Shown: positions 10,390 to 23,133, numbered from the stretch's first letter. The stretch is 64,000 nt of DNA from Adiantum capillus-veneris (GCA_014529385.2 CM043960.1:75907410-75971409), one strand, 5' to 3'. Notes: generated by a model from the sequence alone, not told the origin. Numbers and translations: made by a program.

Positions 10390-13300
10390 TTACTCTAGGG
10401 ATGCATTGTAAGCATTGACAAGGTTTAGGTTATCCTTTAATTGTATGCCTTGCATCCATCTAGAATCTTCAAAAGGATAATTTTTAAACTTAATAAGATA
10501 TTGTCGGATAGTCTTACCGCCTCTTAGTACCTTTTCTTCATGTCGGAGAATGGACTCGGGTTGCAGCACCTCTTCTTGGTCCTCGATCTCCGGTGGGTCT
10601 TCAATAGTTCGTTCTTGAGGTGGCTCTCCTTTGTAAGGCTTTAATAGGCTCACATAAAAAGCATTGTGTATGAGCCAATGACTGGGCAACTTGACTTGAT
10701 AGGCCATCTCATTGATTGGCCTAAGAATCTGGAAGGGACCATAGTACTTTTTTGCTAACTTAACATAGTACTTCTGGTGTCCTGTACGATTCTTGCGCGT
10801 GGTGTGCCTTAATCAAGCCTTGGGAAATTTGAGTAAGACCCAATCATTTTCTTTAAAGGGTGGCTCCTCTGTGCTTGTCAGCAACAGCCTTTTGCCTTTG
10901 CTGTGAGATAGAGATAGCATCCTTAATCTTTTGGAAAGATTCTTGTAGGTCTCGGCTATACTCATCTACAGCAAAGATCTTCCCGTGTACCTTAAGTAGA
11001 AAGGGACTTGTTGATCTTCCCTCAATTACCTCAGAAGGTGCTTTTCCCTTGGATGTATGGACAGTGTTATTGTAGGCATACTCTAGTAAGGGTAACTACT
11101 TCTCCCATTGGGATCTTTGATCTACTTCCGTTACATAGGCTTTTAGTACATCGAGAATTGTTAGGTTAGCTATTTCACTTTGGCCATCCATTTTCGGGTG
11201 ATCGGCCAAAGAGGAGTTTAGCCTTGTTCCTAAATTCTCAAAGAGACCCTCCAGAAATTACTGGTCATTCTAGGATCTCTATCCGACACTATGGACATTG
11301 GCAAGCCATGGTACTTGAAGATTTGTGAAATGAAGAGGGTTTCCATTTGATGGGCTTTGATAGTCTATTTGACACATATAGAATGAGCTTGTTTACTGAA
11401 CATGTCTACTATCGTCCATATTCCTGTATTCCCATGGATAGACTTAGGCAAACCAAAGATAAAATCCATGGATATGCTCTCCCATGGTGAATTAGGGATT
11501 GGAAAAGGTTGAAGCAATCCAGGTTGCTTCCCTCTATCAAACTTCGTCTTTTGGCATACCACACATTTAGAAACATACTCTTGTATGTTTGCTTTCATGG
11601 TTGGCCAATAGAAATATGTTTCAATCCCCTTTATGGTAGACTGAATCCCTCTATGCCCTGCATAAGGAGGAGCATGAGATTCATACATTACTTTCTCACG
11701 TAGTGACCTAGTAACACATAGTTTATTGTCATAGAGAAGATAACCATCTTGTAAAGTAAATGGTTCCTCTTTCTTCCCTAGTGCAAGGGCTAAAATCACA
11801 TCTCTAAAATTAGAATCGATAGCATACTCATCTATCATAGAAGATAGATCATTGTAAGTTGCTATGGAAACCGCATTCTCTCTTGGCCGTCATGAGAGTG
11901 GATCGACTACTTGATTATGCTTGCCAGCAATGTGAGCAATATGAGAATGAAATTGCAAAATAAAGTTTTCCCACCTCATTTTTTTGTCGGAGAGCTTGGT
12001 TTGCGTCATGAATTACTTAAGCCTTTGGTGATCTCTTTGCAAAATGAAAGGAGTCCCCAATAAATAGCGCTTCCATGAGTCTAAGGCATGTAGAACTGCG
12101 AGGAGTTTCTATATGCCTAGAGCTTGCTCAACAGGGTCGAGCCTTCGACTTTCTTAGCCTATGGCGTGTCCTTCTTGCAGCAAAACAGCTCCAAGGCAAT
12201 CACCACAAGCATCACATTGGACCTCAAATGGCTTTGAGAGATCCGGTAGTGTAAGCACAGGTTGAGAGATAAGCTTTTCTTTAAGCTTTTTAAAAGCATT
12301 GTTCTCCTTGGCAGACCATGTGTACCTAACATTTTTCTTTGTTAGGTCATGTAATGGTCCTGCTATTAGTGAGAACTTTTCTATGAAACGTCTATAGTAT
12401 GCACACATACCTATAAGGCTTCTTAGTTCATGAAGATTTCTTGGTTTAGGCCATCCTTTTATTACCTCTAACTTTGATGGATCCATTTGGATGCCATCTT
12501 GAGAGATAATGTGACCTAAATACTGAATCTCTTTTACTTTTCTTTCGATTAACATAAAGTTTATTCTCTCTTAGAACTTGAAATATCACCTAGAGGTGTT
12601 GCTTGTGTTCGTCTAATGAATTAGAGTAGATGATGATATCGTCAAAGAACACTCCAGTAAAGGTTCGGTGACGCCTGAATAGCTTCTCCATCAAGCGGTT
12701 GAATATGGCTGGTGCATTGGTCAAGCCAAAAGGCATGACAATGTATTCGTAAAGACCAAACGTAGAGCAAAATGCGGTCTTAATATCTTGATCAACTATC
12801 CTTATTTGATGATAGCCACTTTTTAGGTCAATCCTATTGAAGTAGGTGGACTCTTGTAGCTTATCAAATAGGTCTTCTACCCGTGGAACGGGAAACCTAT
12901 TCTTGATAGTGATCCTATTTAGTGCTCTATAGTCGACACACATATGATATGTGCCGTCTTTCTTTTGCACTAGTAGCACAGGAGAACAAAATGGAGATGA
13001 GCTAGGCCTAATCATGGCCTTCTCAACTAACTCATGCACTTGCCGCATAATCTCCTCTTGTTGAGCTTGAGAAACTCTATAAGGAGGTTTGTTAGGCGGT
13101 GACCATCCTGGAAGAAAATCAATTGCATGGTCATCATTGCCTCGTTTAGGAGGTAGCTCACAAGGGATTTCATCAATAAATACGTCTTGAAACCCCTTGA
13201 GAAAATTGGATAGCTCTAATCCCTTTTGATTGTGTATATTTTCTTTTGCTAAAACATTAGGTTCATCTTGAGAATCTTTAACAAACATCATGTACACGAA

Positions 13301-13556
13301 AATAGAGCTCTTTATTGACTTGTTGAAAGCTTGTGTATGTACAATGGGTATAGTGTTACCCATTTCCTTAGCATCTATATACATATCTTTTTCCCTGAAC
13401 TTAAAGGAGATTCTCCTTTTAGGGAATTTAACATTGGCAGCCATGTGATCAAACCATTGTGCCCCTAGGATTACACCCTCATGCTTGAGAGGAGAGATAA
13501 AGAAGTCCTCTTTGTCCACATAGCTTTGGACATGGAGCCTCAATTTCCCGATTAAG
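10390..13556 (-). pseudogene. Element B pol (PR remnant, RT, RNase H, integrase, chromodomain)
   Basis: Read on the minus strand: the C-terminal part of the protease, then reverse transcriptase in a long open stretch (12590-13556) with YFNRIDLKSGYHQIRI, MPFGLTNAPA and FFDDIIIYS. RNase H follows at 12154-12555 (QCDACGDCLGAVLL), the integrase H2C2 finger and first catalytic Asp at 11365-11838, and a chromodomain-like tail at 10390-10600 (YLIKFKNYPFEDSRW). Stops and frameshifts separate the pieces. Compared with element C, about 215 bases that encode the protease active site are missing, so this copy could not process its polyprotein. Confidence 0.85.
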
Positions 13557-13619
13557 GGAGTGACAAATTTCCTCCTCTTGGATTTCAACCAAGGTAGCTC
13601 TAGGAGGTTCATGGCGGGT

Positions 13620-15122
13620 GTTATTTTGGGGAAAAGCGCGGTACGCATGCCCTTACTTGCCACACTTGAAACATCTTTTATCCTTGCAATAATGCTCAAG
13701 CTCTTCAGGAGAGAGTTTATTTTTGCCTTTGTAAACTCCCTTCTCCTTAGCTTTATTGGAATTGCCCTTAGGAGACTTTTGGACATTGTCCTTCCCTTTA
13801 GGCTCATTGGAACCCTTGTTTTCAGGGGGCTTAGAATTCCTTTCAACCCTTGTTGGAATTTGATTCGAGAGGCCACCATAGTATGATGTATTACCGCCAA
13901 TATGGTGCGTGGCCTTTGGGAGTTGACATACTCCGCCATTTCTTCGGTTAAGCCCGCACAAAATTGTTGCTTTTGCTCTCCAAAATCCAACTTTTTGAAG
14001 ACAATGGCTTTGAGTTGTAGGTCCCAAAACTTGTCTACATATTTGTGGATGGATTCATAGGGAGAGAGTTTCAAGCTTCGCCATTCGGTGAGTACTTTGT
14101 CTTTGGCATCGGTGGCCAAAAATTGCTTCATAATGGAAGCTCTTAAATCTTTCCATATTTGTGGAGCTTCAACGTTGGCCCATAGGCTAAGACCACCATT
14201 GCCTGGTAGACTTTTGAAAGTGCATAGCTACATGGTGTAGCTTAGAGGACTCCGTGAAGCCCTCATCTCCAAACGCCGCATTGAATTGTTGGATAAAGGC
14301 CAAGACTTTGTCCGTAGCACCAAAAGTGCCATCATAGGTAAGGAAAGAGATGCTCTTCCCTCCCTCTTTGAATTTCTTGACCTTGGACGACCTCTTCCAC
14401 GCAGCATAGGATTTCCTATGGCCTCTTCTTTTTTATGGTTCAAAGGTTTCACCATCACTTTCTTCAGAAGATGAAGAATTTGAGGAAGATGGAGAAGAGG
14501 GTGACCTCTTTCTCGTCTTTTTATTTCCTTGATCTTATTTGTCTTCACCATCACTTTCATAAGAGGAAGAGGATGAAGAAGATGGAGAAGAGGCTGTCCT
14601 CTTTCTTGCCTTTTTCTTCTCTTGTTTTTTGTCATTCCTCTTTGAAGTATGGGGTGGAGAAGTATGCGATGGTCTTCTTCGTATTGGAGGTGATGGTGGA
14701 GAGCGTTTAGCCCGCCGTCTTCATGGAGCCATCTCCATCGAGGTGGCGAGAGACTCACTTATTTCTCGTTCCTTTGGTGGAGGCACTTGAATTCTCCTTT
14801 GAGAAGGAGATGTGTCATCAAGGAGCAAATTTTTGAGCCCTTAATATGGATCCTCTTCTTCTTCCCAAATCAGAGAGAGGCCTCTTTTGGAAGTCTTGCA
14901 AGGAGGCTTCCTAGGTGCTCTCTCATCATGGTGGGGAGCTTGGAGAATCCCATGAGCACAAAGCTGCCGTTGCATTTCACTTTGGAGGGATGGATTGCCC
15001 ATGGCTTGTTGAAGCCTAGAAACAAGATAGTTAACAAGCATTGGGGCATCATTAGTAGCTTGCTCATTAGCAAAATCAAAGCTATCAACATTAATTTCAC
15101 TCTCTTTACTATTGTCAGCCAT
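13620..15122 (-). pseudogene. Element B gag
   Basis: The minus-strand ATG at 15122 begins MADNSKESEINVDSFDFA, almost the same as the Gag start of element C. The middle is Ser/Arg/Lys-rich; the capsid-like domain is around 14000-14330 (KYVDKFWDLQLK). The zinc knuckle at about 13640-13680 is interrupted after CFKCGK by a stop where C has a Gln codon. Frameshifts occur in the basic linker. It would have been the capsid/nucleocapsid protein. Confidence 0.8.
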
Positions 15123-15419
15123 TCTAACAACTTTTAGGTGTACTTTGGCACTTCAAGTCCTAGTTGCTACTCCTCTTTATCCCTTTAGAAAAAGCACTCA
15201 AGCTACTGTACCCGTGGCTCAAATAGGTGGTTAAGCCATAGGGAAGCCCCATAGTACTCCACTATTAAGACCATAGATCTTGACGGTGATACCCCATTAA
15301 CTGCACAAAGGCAGGCGCAATGCAAGGCTATTCTACTTACTCACATGCAATCAATAGTACCAACCATTTATAGCTAGCTTAAGGATCTCCCTTCTTGAGC
15401 AAGAAAAGAGAGACCTTGT

Positions 15420-15431
15420 GCTATGATACCA
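15420..15431 (-). other. Primer binding site of element B
   Basis: On the minus strand TGGTATCATAGC, one base after the 5' LTR end, is close to the initiator tRNA-Met complement TGGTATCAGAGC. Confidence 0.75.
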
Positions 15432-15432
15432 A

Positions 15433-17025
15433 TGTATCATTTAATGGTCTAGTAATTTGTGTGTAGCGGAAATAGCATTAACATAGTGAGCATTTTATTA
15501 GAGTAGCTTCCTAATGAGAATAACAAGAGTGCTTGGGTGAAGAGAGATCAACAAAAAGTATAACACCTAGTTAGATAGCATGAACAATACTTCAAAAGAG
15601 AGAGAAATTAAGCAATTGACAACAATTGAGGATCGGATTTGCATGGATTTGGTCCCCCCTCCAAAAGGCTTTGTATTATGGTTTCTCCCATCAAGAGAGA
15701 CATTTTACAATATAATTCTTTGTGTTCCTTCAATACTAGCTAGTGCAATGAAGATGGAAACTTCATGCACTAAGCAAAACACTTATCAAACACAACATCA
15801 ATTCCCTCATGGTCTCAGACCCAAGACCTCACACACCTTCAAAGATGGTGAGAGCTAGCGGGGTATGAGAGTAGATTGAGAGGAAGAAGGAGTATTCTTA
15901 CTAGAAAGATGTACATCTCCTCACATAATCACTCATATTAGCATATCTTAGCTTAGTAATTAGCAAAGTAGAGGAGATGAGCATGGATTGAAGCTTGGAT
16001 CTTGGTTGGATTTGCATCACAAAGCCAAGAGTTGTTGGTGTAGGCCTCCCTTCTCACAAGCTTGGAGTAGGTGGTAAGCTTTCCATTAAAGCTTGAGAAG
16101 GGGAGAGAGTCTTCTTTACTTCACACATGAGATTGTGTGAGTGTGTGTGTGATAATGCCTTTCAAAAATCAGCCCCCTCTCTCTCTTGGTCGAGCCCCCT
16201 TGCTAAATTCTCATGCTACAGCCTTATTGGACCTCCCCAGGCCTAGCCAATGGAAATTAAGTAGCATAAGTGATAGCCTTCTGGCATGTGTCCCCCTTTT
16301 CCCTTTTGTGAGAGATTTAGGTATTTAATAAATGCAACTAAACTCTGATTGGACCCCTTTGCCTCCTGGCCAATAGGAATCAGGCAAGCCATTGGGCTGT
16401 TGAATGCTCATTGGACCCCCTTGGGAGATTGTCCAATAGTCTTCTAGAGAGCTTAATTCTTATTGGTTCTTTTATTAAGTGTTTTTAGATTAATTAAACT
16501 AGATTTACTCTAGCCTAATTCTCATTGGTCCACCTCCAAGGCCATCCAATAGGATTTGAGTACACCTTGTGGGCATCTGAGCTAGGGAGCTGAAGTGTGT
16601 CCCTCTTTCCCCTTGTGTACAAATGAAGCTTGTGAGTGAGTGTGTGAGTTTCTCTCTCATCCCCTACTTGCAAGGCTTGCCCCCTCCTATGCAGGGATTA
16701 TGAAAACGTTTTGTGACACACACAAAGCATCCAATTCCCCTAATGTTTGACCTTTGGACACAACCTTTGAATTTTGGAACCTTAGCATTTTGGAAGTCTT
16801 AATGGGCTAAACCTTAGGGTCTTTTAATGCTATCATTGCACATTGCTCTTTTGAAGATGGACCCCCCTTTGGATCCCTATTTTCCCTCCTTTGGATCCCT
16901 ACTATGCCCGGTCTGCTAGCTTAATCAATATTCTAGCTTTTTCTCCCCTGTCACTTCCCCATATTAAATGATCTGTTTAACATGAGAAAATCATTTAGGA
17001 GAATTAGATATTGATTACTATGACA
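15433..17025 (-). repeat. Element B 5' LTR
   Basis: 1593 bases that pair along their length with the LTR at 8223-10036 and, inverted, with both LTRs of element C. The outer edge reads TGTCATAGTAATC on the minus strand; the inner edge ends TGATACA before the primer site. Confidence 0.85.
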
Positions 17026-17030
17026 CAAAA

Positions 17031-17168
17031 CAATCCTCAATCTGATGATGAGGGTAGTATTCCTAAAAGAGCTAGAGCATCACATGATGACAAGGCCGGG
17101 CCTAGTAGTAGGCCTACTGACAAGAGTGTTCAGGCCCCAGTGCTACAACAAATGCTTGATCAGTCCTA
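17031..17168 (+). pseudogene. Element A gag, second fragment
   Basis: This open frame continues the fragment at 8200-8222 after element B and one target duplication are removed. It encodes a hydrophilic N-terminal Gag segment (QSDDEGSIPKRARASHDD) ending in LQQMLDQ. It is interrupted at about 17168 by insertion X; the frame resumes at 19085. Confidence 0.55.
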
Positions 17169-19084
17169 TGTGGGTTTTCATTATAATTTCAGTTTTGAAT
17201 AATTCAAGTTCTTTAAGTAATAACATTGCATACATAGAAGAGAGAGTAAGAAATTAGAAAATGTGAAATTGGCTTAAAAGTGGAAGGCGTCTTTCAAGAA
17301 ACCAACATATAATGTTTATAAATTAGGAAAGAATTATTTGGATTAGCCTGGATTGAACTAGGAAAGGTATGTTTGATCATCCTTAAGATAGCTCGCACCT
17401 CTGACTCCTTGGTATGTTTTGATGAATAATGATGGCTTTCCAGCCAACTGATAAGTCGGTTACCCCCATGAACGATGATTTTCTACTCCGTGTCATGTCT
17501 TGATGTTTCTACATAAGTTAGGATACCATTTTTATCCTAGGGGAGACGCCCGGTTGTATGGGCACCCCGAACCTTGGGTGGGGGTTTATCCACCCTGGAA
17601 TGTGAACAAGGAATGGGTGTCGTTTTTCACCCTTACGTGGTCTTGAGACAAGAAGAGTACTGGTCATGGTTATTATGGACAATGTTTTGATTGACAGTAC
17701 CCTGTCTTAACTTTAAAGATTTCTGTTTGCTAAAAGAATGCTTTTCAATGTTGTCTTTAATACTTGATTGAAGGATTTACTGTGATGAAAAGTTAAAAGA
17801 ACCATTATTTTAAATGTTAAAACAATATGATACTAGTAACTAGAAAAACAAAAGAATCATCTGTGAGTGCAGGGTGGTAAGTGGGGATTGACTAAGGTTG
17901 TCAATCATGGGCGGGTGGACCTGATTAGTCAGCCATTCCCGCACACTAAAAATGTTTAGAAAACTTCTTCACTTGGAAGAGGAATCCACCAGCGACTGTG
18001 TCCTCACATATGTTAGGGGGAAAAAACTGTTGGTTGAGGATACCTTAGCCCAATTTGTGGAAGTTATATTAAGGCCAAAAGACTTTTGGTTTTTTAAGAT
18101 TTTGTCCCGCTTTTGTTATGAGACAGGACTAGGTCTTTGTCTAGGGCTATAGACCCAAGTCATTGTCAATGGTAGAGGTCTATTCCCTGGATTTTTCTTG
18201 TTTAGAGACTCTAATTTTATTAGGCCTAGAGACCTGTCAAGGATCCCATACCGATCTTGGTATTGGCGGGTTGGGGATCTCACAAGTGGTATCAGAGCAT
18301 GTGTTAATTAAAGTCTTGGACCTAGGGAAAAGTTTAAGGTGTTAGGTTGAAATAAGTGATCTTTGAAAAATTCAATTAAAAACGTATTTTATTGAAAAGA
18401 GGAGAATGAAAGAGAGAATTATCCCCATCTTTGCAAGAAGATTTCCATCTGGCGTACCACAAATTCATGGATTTCAACATTATTTTTATGAAGGCTTGCC
18501 TATCCCAACACTATTTAATGCAAAAAAGCGCAATGAAATGGCTATATAAGAGATTTTGTCCTTCCACTTGGAGGATCAACTGGTCAAGATCTGGTGGAAT
18601 TTTCTTCATTGATGCGAGAGAGTTAGAAGGTTTAGAACTTACTATGAAGAGACTCAAATGGGTTGAATACCTTCAAGTGATTGAAGTGTACTTTTTCATT
18701 GGGACGGAGAATCCAGAGGAAACCCTTGTAATAGATGATGTCCAAGTATCACAAAATCAGTGGGTGTTTGATCAGGTGTCTAAAGTAACCTACCCAGGTA
18801 GAATTAGGCCCATAGGTGTAGGCCCTAGTTTTAGTGGACCAAAAGATGTTGTATATATTTTGATCATATATCTGATCCACCCAAAGTCCACAAGAGTTTA
18901 GTACATAGTAGGATCTTCATGGATTGTATTCACTCTTGTACATACTATGGTTCTCATGGGTATGCTATAAGAAATTTTGTTTATGGTTTGGCAATTGTCT
19001 TCATCTTGTGTGAAAAAGTTTTGAGTATGAGATAAGTTGAAAGAATAAGTAAGAGAGATTTCATCTGGTACTAATTCCACTAAT
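17169..19084 (+). mobile_element. Insertion X in element A gag, LTR-like with primer site
   Basis: This 1.9-kb block interrupts the A gag frame; removing it joins the frame exactly. It begins TGTGGG and holds an initiator-tRNA-Met type primer site at 18287-18298 just after ...CTCACA, so 17169-18284 reads as a 5' LTR and 18299 onward as a leader. No 3' LTR is found before the gag frame resumes, and the flanking pentamers (TCCTA and CTAAT) do not match. It may be a truncated LTR element or a composite. An ORF at 18431-18901 (156 codons) has no family I recognise. Confidence 0.4.
18287..18298 (+). other. Primer binding site, initiator tRNA-Met
   Basis: TGGTATCAGAGC is an exact match to the common plant LTR-element primer site, two bases after the candidate LTR end ...GGGATCTCACA at 18284. 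Confidence 0.75.
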
Positions 19085-19532
19085 TCAATCTCAGGGAAAT
19101 ACTCACGTAAATAGCCTTTACACTGTTACTCAAGAGAAAAAATTGCTACTAAAGAAAGTTCAACTCCCTACCTTCAAGGGAGAGGAACCCAATTTAGAGT
19201 GAGATGCCGAATCATGGCTAGATGCTATGGACAATTTTAAAGCTGCAGGAACTGCTCAGGAAAACCAAACAATGTTGGGTATGTTCTATCTCAGCGGAGA
19301 TGCCAAACTTTGGTGGAAGCAACAATGCAGAGATGATCCCACGAGTAGTCCGACTTGGGAGAAAATGAAACAGACAATCAAAGAACGCTATCTCCCTCCT
19401 GCACATCATGCTATCAAGATGAATTTTTTTTTTGGTCTACACTAGTTAGGACTCTCTTTGGAAGATAACTACACAAAATTTGTGTCCTTACGACGCTATG
19501 ATCCCTAGATGACAATAGAGTAGCAGATTGCC
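19085..19532 (+). pseudogene. Element A gag, third fragment (capsid domain)
   Basis: After insertion X the frame gives SQGNTHVNSLY, then LPTFKGEEPN and the retrotransposon Gag core (SWLDAMDNF, FYLSGDAKLWWKQ, IKERYLPPAHHAIKMN). In-frame stops occur before DAESWL (about 19200), after FGLHQ (about 19443) and around 19508. The fragment ends at QIA, where element C inserted after the TTGCC target. The style is that of plant gypsy Gag proteins. Confidence 0.75.
19528..19532. other. Left target-site duplication of element C
   Basis: TTGCC here is repeated at 31956-31960, directly flanking the LTR ends of element C. Five bases is the normal size for gypsy integration. Confidence 0.9.
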
Positions 19533-21154
19533 TGTCATAATAATCAATATCTAATTCTCCTAAATGATTTTCTCATATTAAACTGATATTTAATGTGGGG
19601 AAGTGCCAAGGGAGAAAAAGCTAGAATATTGGTTAAGCTAGCAGACCGACCACAGGAGGGATCCAAAGGAGGGAAAATAGGGATCCAAAAGGGGGGCGGG
19701 GGGGGGCATCTGCAAAAGATCCATGTGCAACAATGGGCTAAAAATACCCTAAGGTTCAACCCATTAAGACTTCCAAAATGCTAAGGTTCCAAAATTCAAA
19801 GGTTATGTCCAAAGGTCAACCCTAGGGGAATTGGATGCTTTGTGTGTGTAAAAAAAAAGTCTTTGCATATCCCTACATGGGAGGGGGCGAGTCTTTCTTC
19901 TAGGGGATGAGAGAGAAAGCCACACACACACACACACACACACACAAGCTCCCTTTACACAAAGGGAATGAGGGACACATGTCAACTCCCTAAGCCAGAT
20001 GCCCACAAGGTGTACTCAATTCCTATTGGATGGCCTTAGAGGTGGACCAATGAGAATTAGGCTAGAGTAAATCTAGTTTAATTAATTAGAAAACACTTAA
20101 TAAAAATAACCAATGAAAATTAAGTCTCCTAGATGATTATTGGACAGCCCGTGAAGGGGTCCAATAGGAATTGAGCAGCCCAATGGGCTACCTAATTCCT
20201 ATTGGTCAAAATGGGGAAAGGCCCAATGGGGATTTAATTCATTTAAATCAATTAAGTTTAATTGCTTAAGCTCTCACAAAAGGGGAAAGGGGGACACATG
20301 TCAGAAGGCTATCACTTATGCTGCTTAATAGCCATTGGCTTGACTTGGGGAGGTCCAATGGGGAGCATGCAAGAGCAAATAGCAAGACGGCTCGCCCAAG
20401 AGAGAGAGAGGGGGGGGCTGATTTTTGCAAGGCATTATCACACACACACTCACACAATCTCATGTGTGAAGAAAGAGAAGACTATCTCTTCCCAAGCTTT
20501 AATGGAGAGCTCATCACCTACTCCAAGCTTGTGAGATAGAAGCCTACATCGACACACTCTTGGCTTGTGGATGCAAATCCAACCAAGAGCCAAGCTTCAA
20601 TGCATGCTCATCTCCTCTATCAAGCTAATTACTAAGCTAAAGCTATGCTAATATGAGTGATTATGTGAGGAGATGTACATCTTTCTCGTAAGATACTCCT
20701 TCTTGCTCTCAATCTACTCTCATACCCTGCTAGCTCTCACCATCTTCGAAGGTGTGTGAGGTCTTGGGTCTGAGACCGGGGATAATTAAAGTTGTGTTTG
20801 CTAAGTGTTTTGCTTGGTGCATGAAGCTTTCATCTTCATTGCACTAGCTAGTCTTGAAGGAACACAAAGAATTGTATTGTACATTGTCTCTCTTGATGGG
20901 AGAAACCATAATACAAAGCCTTTTGAAGGGGTGACCGGCTCCATGCAAATCCGGTCCTCAACTGTTGTCAATAGCTTAATTTCTCTCTCTTTTGAAAGTA
21001 TTGTTGATGCTATCTAACTAGGGGTTATGCTTTTTGTTGCTCTCTCCACCCAAGCACTCTTGTAATTCTCATTAGGAATCTATTCTAATGAAATGCCCAC
21101 TATGTTCATGCTAATTTCTGCTACACACAATTTATTAGGCCATTAAATGTTACA
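19533..21154 (+). repeat. Element C 5' LTR
   Basis: 1622 bases, TG...CA ends. It contains a CA microsatellite at 19919-19946 and poly-G and GA tracts. It ends one base before the primer site. Confidence 0.92.
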
Positions 21155-21155
21155 T

Positions 21156-21167
21156 TGGTATTAGAGC
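21156..21167 (+). other. Primer binding site of element C
   Basis: TGGTATTAGAGC differs at one position from the initiator tRNA-Met complement TGGTATCAGAGC and lies one base after the LTR. Confidence 0.85.
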
Positions 21168-21556
21168 ACAAGGTTTCTCTTTTCTTGCTCAAGAAGGGAG
21201 GTCCTCAAGCTAGCTATAAATGGTTGGTATTATTAATTGCCTGTGAGTAAGTAGAATAGGGATTTTTCAGCCTTGCAGTGCGCCTGGCTTTGTACAGTTA
21301 ATGGGGCATCACCGTCGAGAGCTATGGTCTTAATAGTGGAGTCCTACGGGGCTTGCCTACGGCTTAACCACTATTGAGCTATTAGAAGCTTGACATGAGC
21401 CGGTGTTGTTTTGGTGTCGAAAGACCCTCTCTTCTATTCCTTGCAATTAATGGTATTTGAGCCGCGGGTACAGTAGCTTGAGTGCTTTTTCTAAAGGGGT
21501 AAAGAGGAGTATAAACTAGGGCTTGAAGTGCCAAAGTACACCTAAAAGTTGTTAGA

Positions 21557-22729
21557 ATGGCTGACAATAGTAAAGAGAGTGAAATTAATGTTGATAACTT
21601 TGATTTTGCTCATGAGCAAGCTACTAATGATGCTTCAATGCTTGTTAACTATCTTGTTTCTAGGCTTCAACAATCCATGGGCAATCCATCTCTCCAAAGT
21701 GAAGTGCAACGGCAGCCCCGTGCTCACGAGATTCTCCAAGCTCATCACCATGATGAGAGAACACCTCGGAAGCCTCCTTGTGAGACTCCCAAAAGAGGTC
21801 TCTCTCCGATTCGGGAAGAAGAAGAGAATCCATACGAAGGGCTCAAGAATTTACTTCTTGATGATGCATCTCCTTCCCAAAGGAGAACTCAAGAGCCTCC
21901 ACCGAAGGAACGAGAAATAAGTGAGTCTCCCGCCACCTCGGCGGAGATGGCTCCACGAAGACGGCGGGCTAAACGCTCTCCATCACCACCAAAGCGGAGA
22001 TAACCATCACACTCTTCTCCACGCCATAATTCAAAGAGGGATGATAAAAAGCAAGAGAAGAAAAAGGCGAGAAAGAGGACACCCTCTTCTCCATCTTCTT
22101 CATCCTCTTCCTCTTAAGAAAGTGATGGTAAAGACAACGGAGATCAAGACAAGAAAAAGGCGAGAAAGAGGCCACCCTCTTCTCCAGCTTCTTCAAATTC
22201 TTCACCTTATGAAGAAAGTGATGGGGCAACCTTTGAACCATCAAAAAGAAGAGGCCATAAGAAATCCTATGCCGCATGGAAGAGGTCATCCAAGCTGAAG
22301 AGGTTCAAAGAGGGAGGGAAGAGCATCTCTTTCCTTACCTATGATGGCACCTTTGGTGCTACGGACAAAGTCTTGGCCTTTATCCAGCAATTCGATGCGG
22401 CGTTTGGAGATGAGGGCTTCAAGGAGTCCTCTAAGCTACGCCATGTAGCTATGCACTTTCAAAAGTCCGTCAGGCAATGGTGGTCTAGACTACAAGCCAA
22501 CGGTGAAGCTCCACGAACATGGAAAGCTTTAAGAGCTTCCATTATGAAGCAGTTTTTGGCCACCGATGCCAAAGACAAAGTACTTACCGAATGGAGAATC
22601 TTAAAACTCTCTCCCAATGAATCCATCCAAAAATATGTAGACAAGTTTTGGGACCTACAACTCAAAGCCACTGTCTATAAAAAGTTGGATTTTGGAGAGC
22701 AAAAGAAACAATTTTGTGCGGGCTTAACT
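21557..22729 (+). pseudogene. Element C gag, N-terminal and capsid part
   Basis: ATG at 21557 begins MADNSKESEINVDNFDFAH. A basic, Ser/Pro-rich linker follows (about codons 80-230), then the Gag capsid domain from about 22315 (FLTYDGTFGATDKVLAF, RQWWSRLQANGE, KYVDKFWDLQLK). Two in-frame TAA stops, at 22001 and 22115, interrupt the frame, but the reading phase is kept throughout. The frame is cut at 22729 by element D and continues at 26217. The product would be the particle protein of the retrotransposon. Confidence 0.85.
22725..22729. other. Left target-site duplication of element D
   Basis: TAACT, against TAACC at 26212-26216 on the other side: a 5-base duplication with one change. Element B, which lacks D, has TAACC at the matching gag position. 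Confidence 0.8.
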
Positions 22730-22920
22730 TGAAGGGGATCGGGGAGCACCACAGACAGAGAGTGAGAGAGAGAGAAGGAGACACACACACGATGTGGGTG
22801 GGGAGACTGTGAAGTGGCAGTTCCCCCTATACAGTATACTCACTATAAGTATAGGGTAACAATGGGCGGGCACCCATGACCTGGGCGACCGGTCAAGGCA
22901 CATAGGCCTTAACCCCAACA
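22730..22920 (-). repeat. Element D 3' LTR
   Basis: 191 bases; on the minus strand it starts TGTTGGGGTTAAGG and ends CCCCTTCA. A purine-rich tract (AAGTGGGAGGT on the minus strand) precedes it. Confidence 0.9.
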
Positions 22921-23133
22921 ACCTCCCACTTAAAGGCCAATGTGCCTTTAAGCAAGATCTACTAGTGTACAACTAATAGAAGGTGAGAGATTCTCTCAAC
23001 CTATGCCCACTGACTCTCGATGAGCTAGTGCATCCGGCTCTACTGATAGACAAACATCCCGCTGCGAAAGCCACACAGAGCTAGCTCCAAGCTCTACAAA
23101 GAATCTACAAGAGCTCATGCACTCCTGCAAGTA

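Larger units (their letters stand above)
8223..17025 (-). mobile_element. Element B: chromodomain Ty3/gypsy retrotransposon, inverted
   Basis: The minus-strand element has LTRs at 8223-10036 (3') and 15433-17025 (5'), both beginning TGTCATA and ending TGTTACA/TGATACA on the minus strand. The primer site is at 15420-15431, gag at about 13620-15122 and pol at about 10390-13556. It belongs to the same family as element C. The flanking pentamers are CGAAC and CAAAA, only partly matching, but excision of B plus 5 bases restores the gag frame of A. Both gag and pol are broken by stops and frameshifts, and the protease catalytic stretch is deleted. Confidence 0.85.

Noticed and set aside
13560-13886. 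108-codon plus-strand ORF within element B
   Set aside because: Antisense shadow of the B gag coding strand.
18431-18901. 156-codon plus-strand ORF in insertion X as a host gene
   Set aside because: No recognisable domain, no conservation evidence, and it lies in the leader of an LTR-like insertion.
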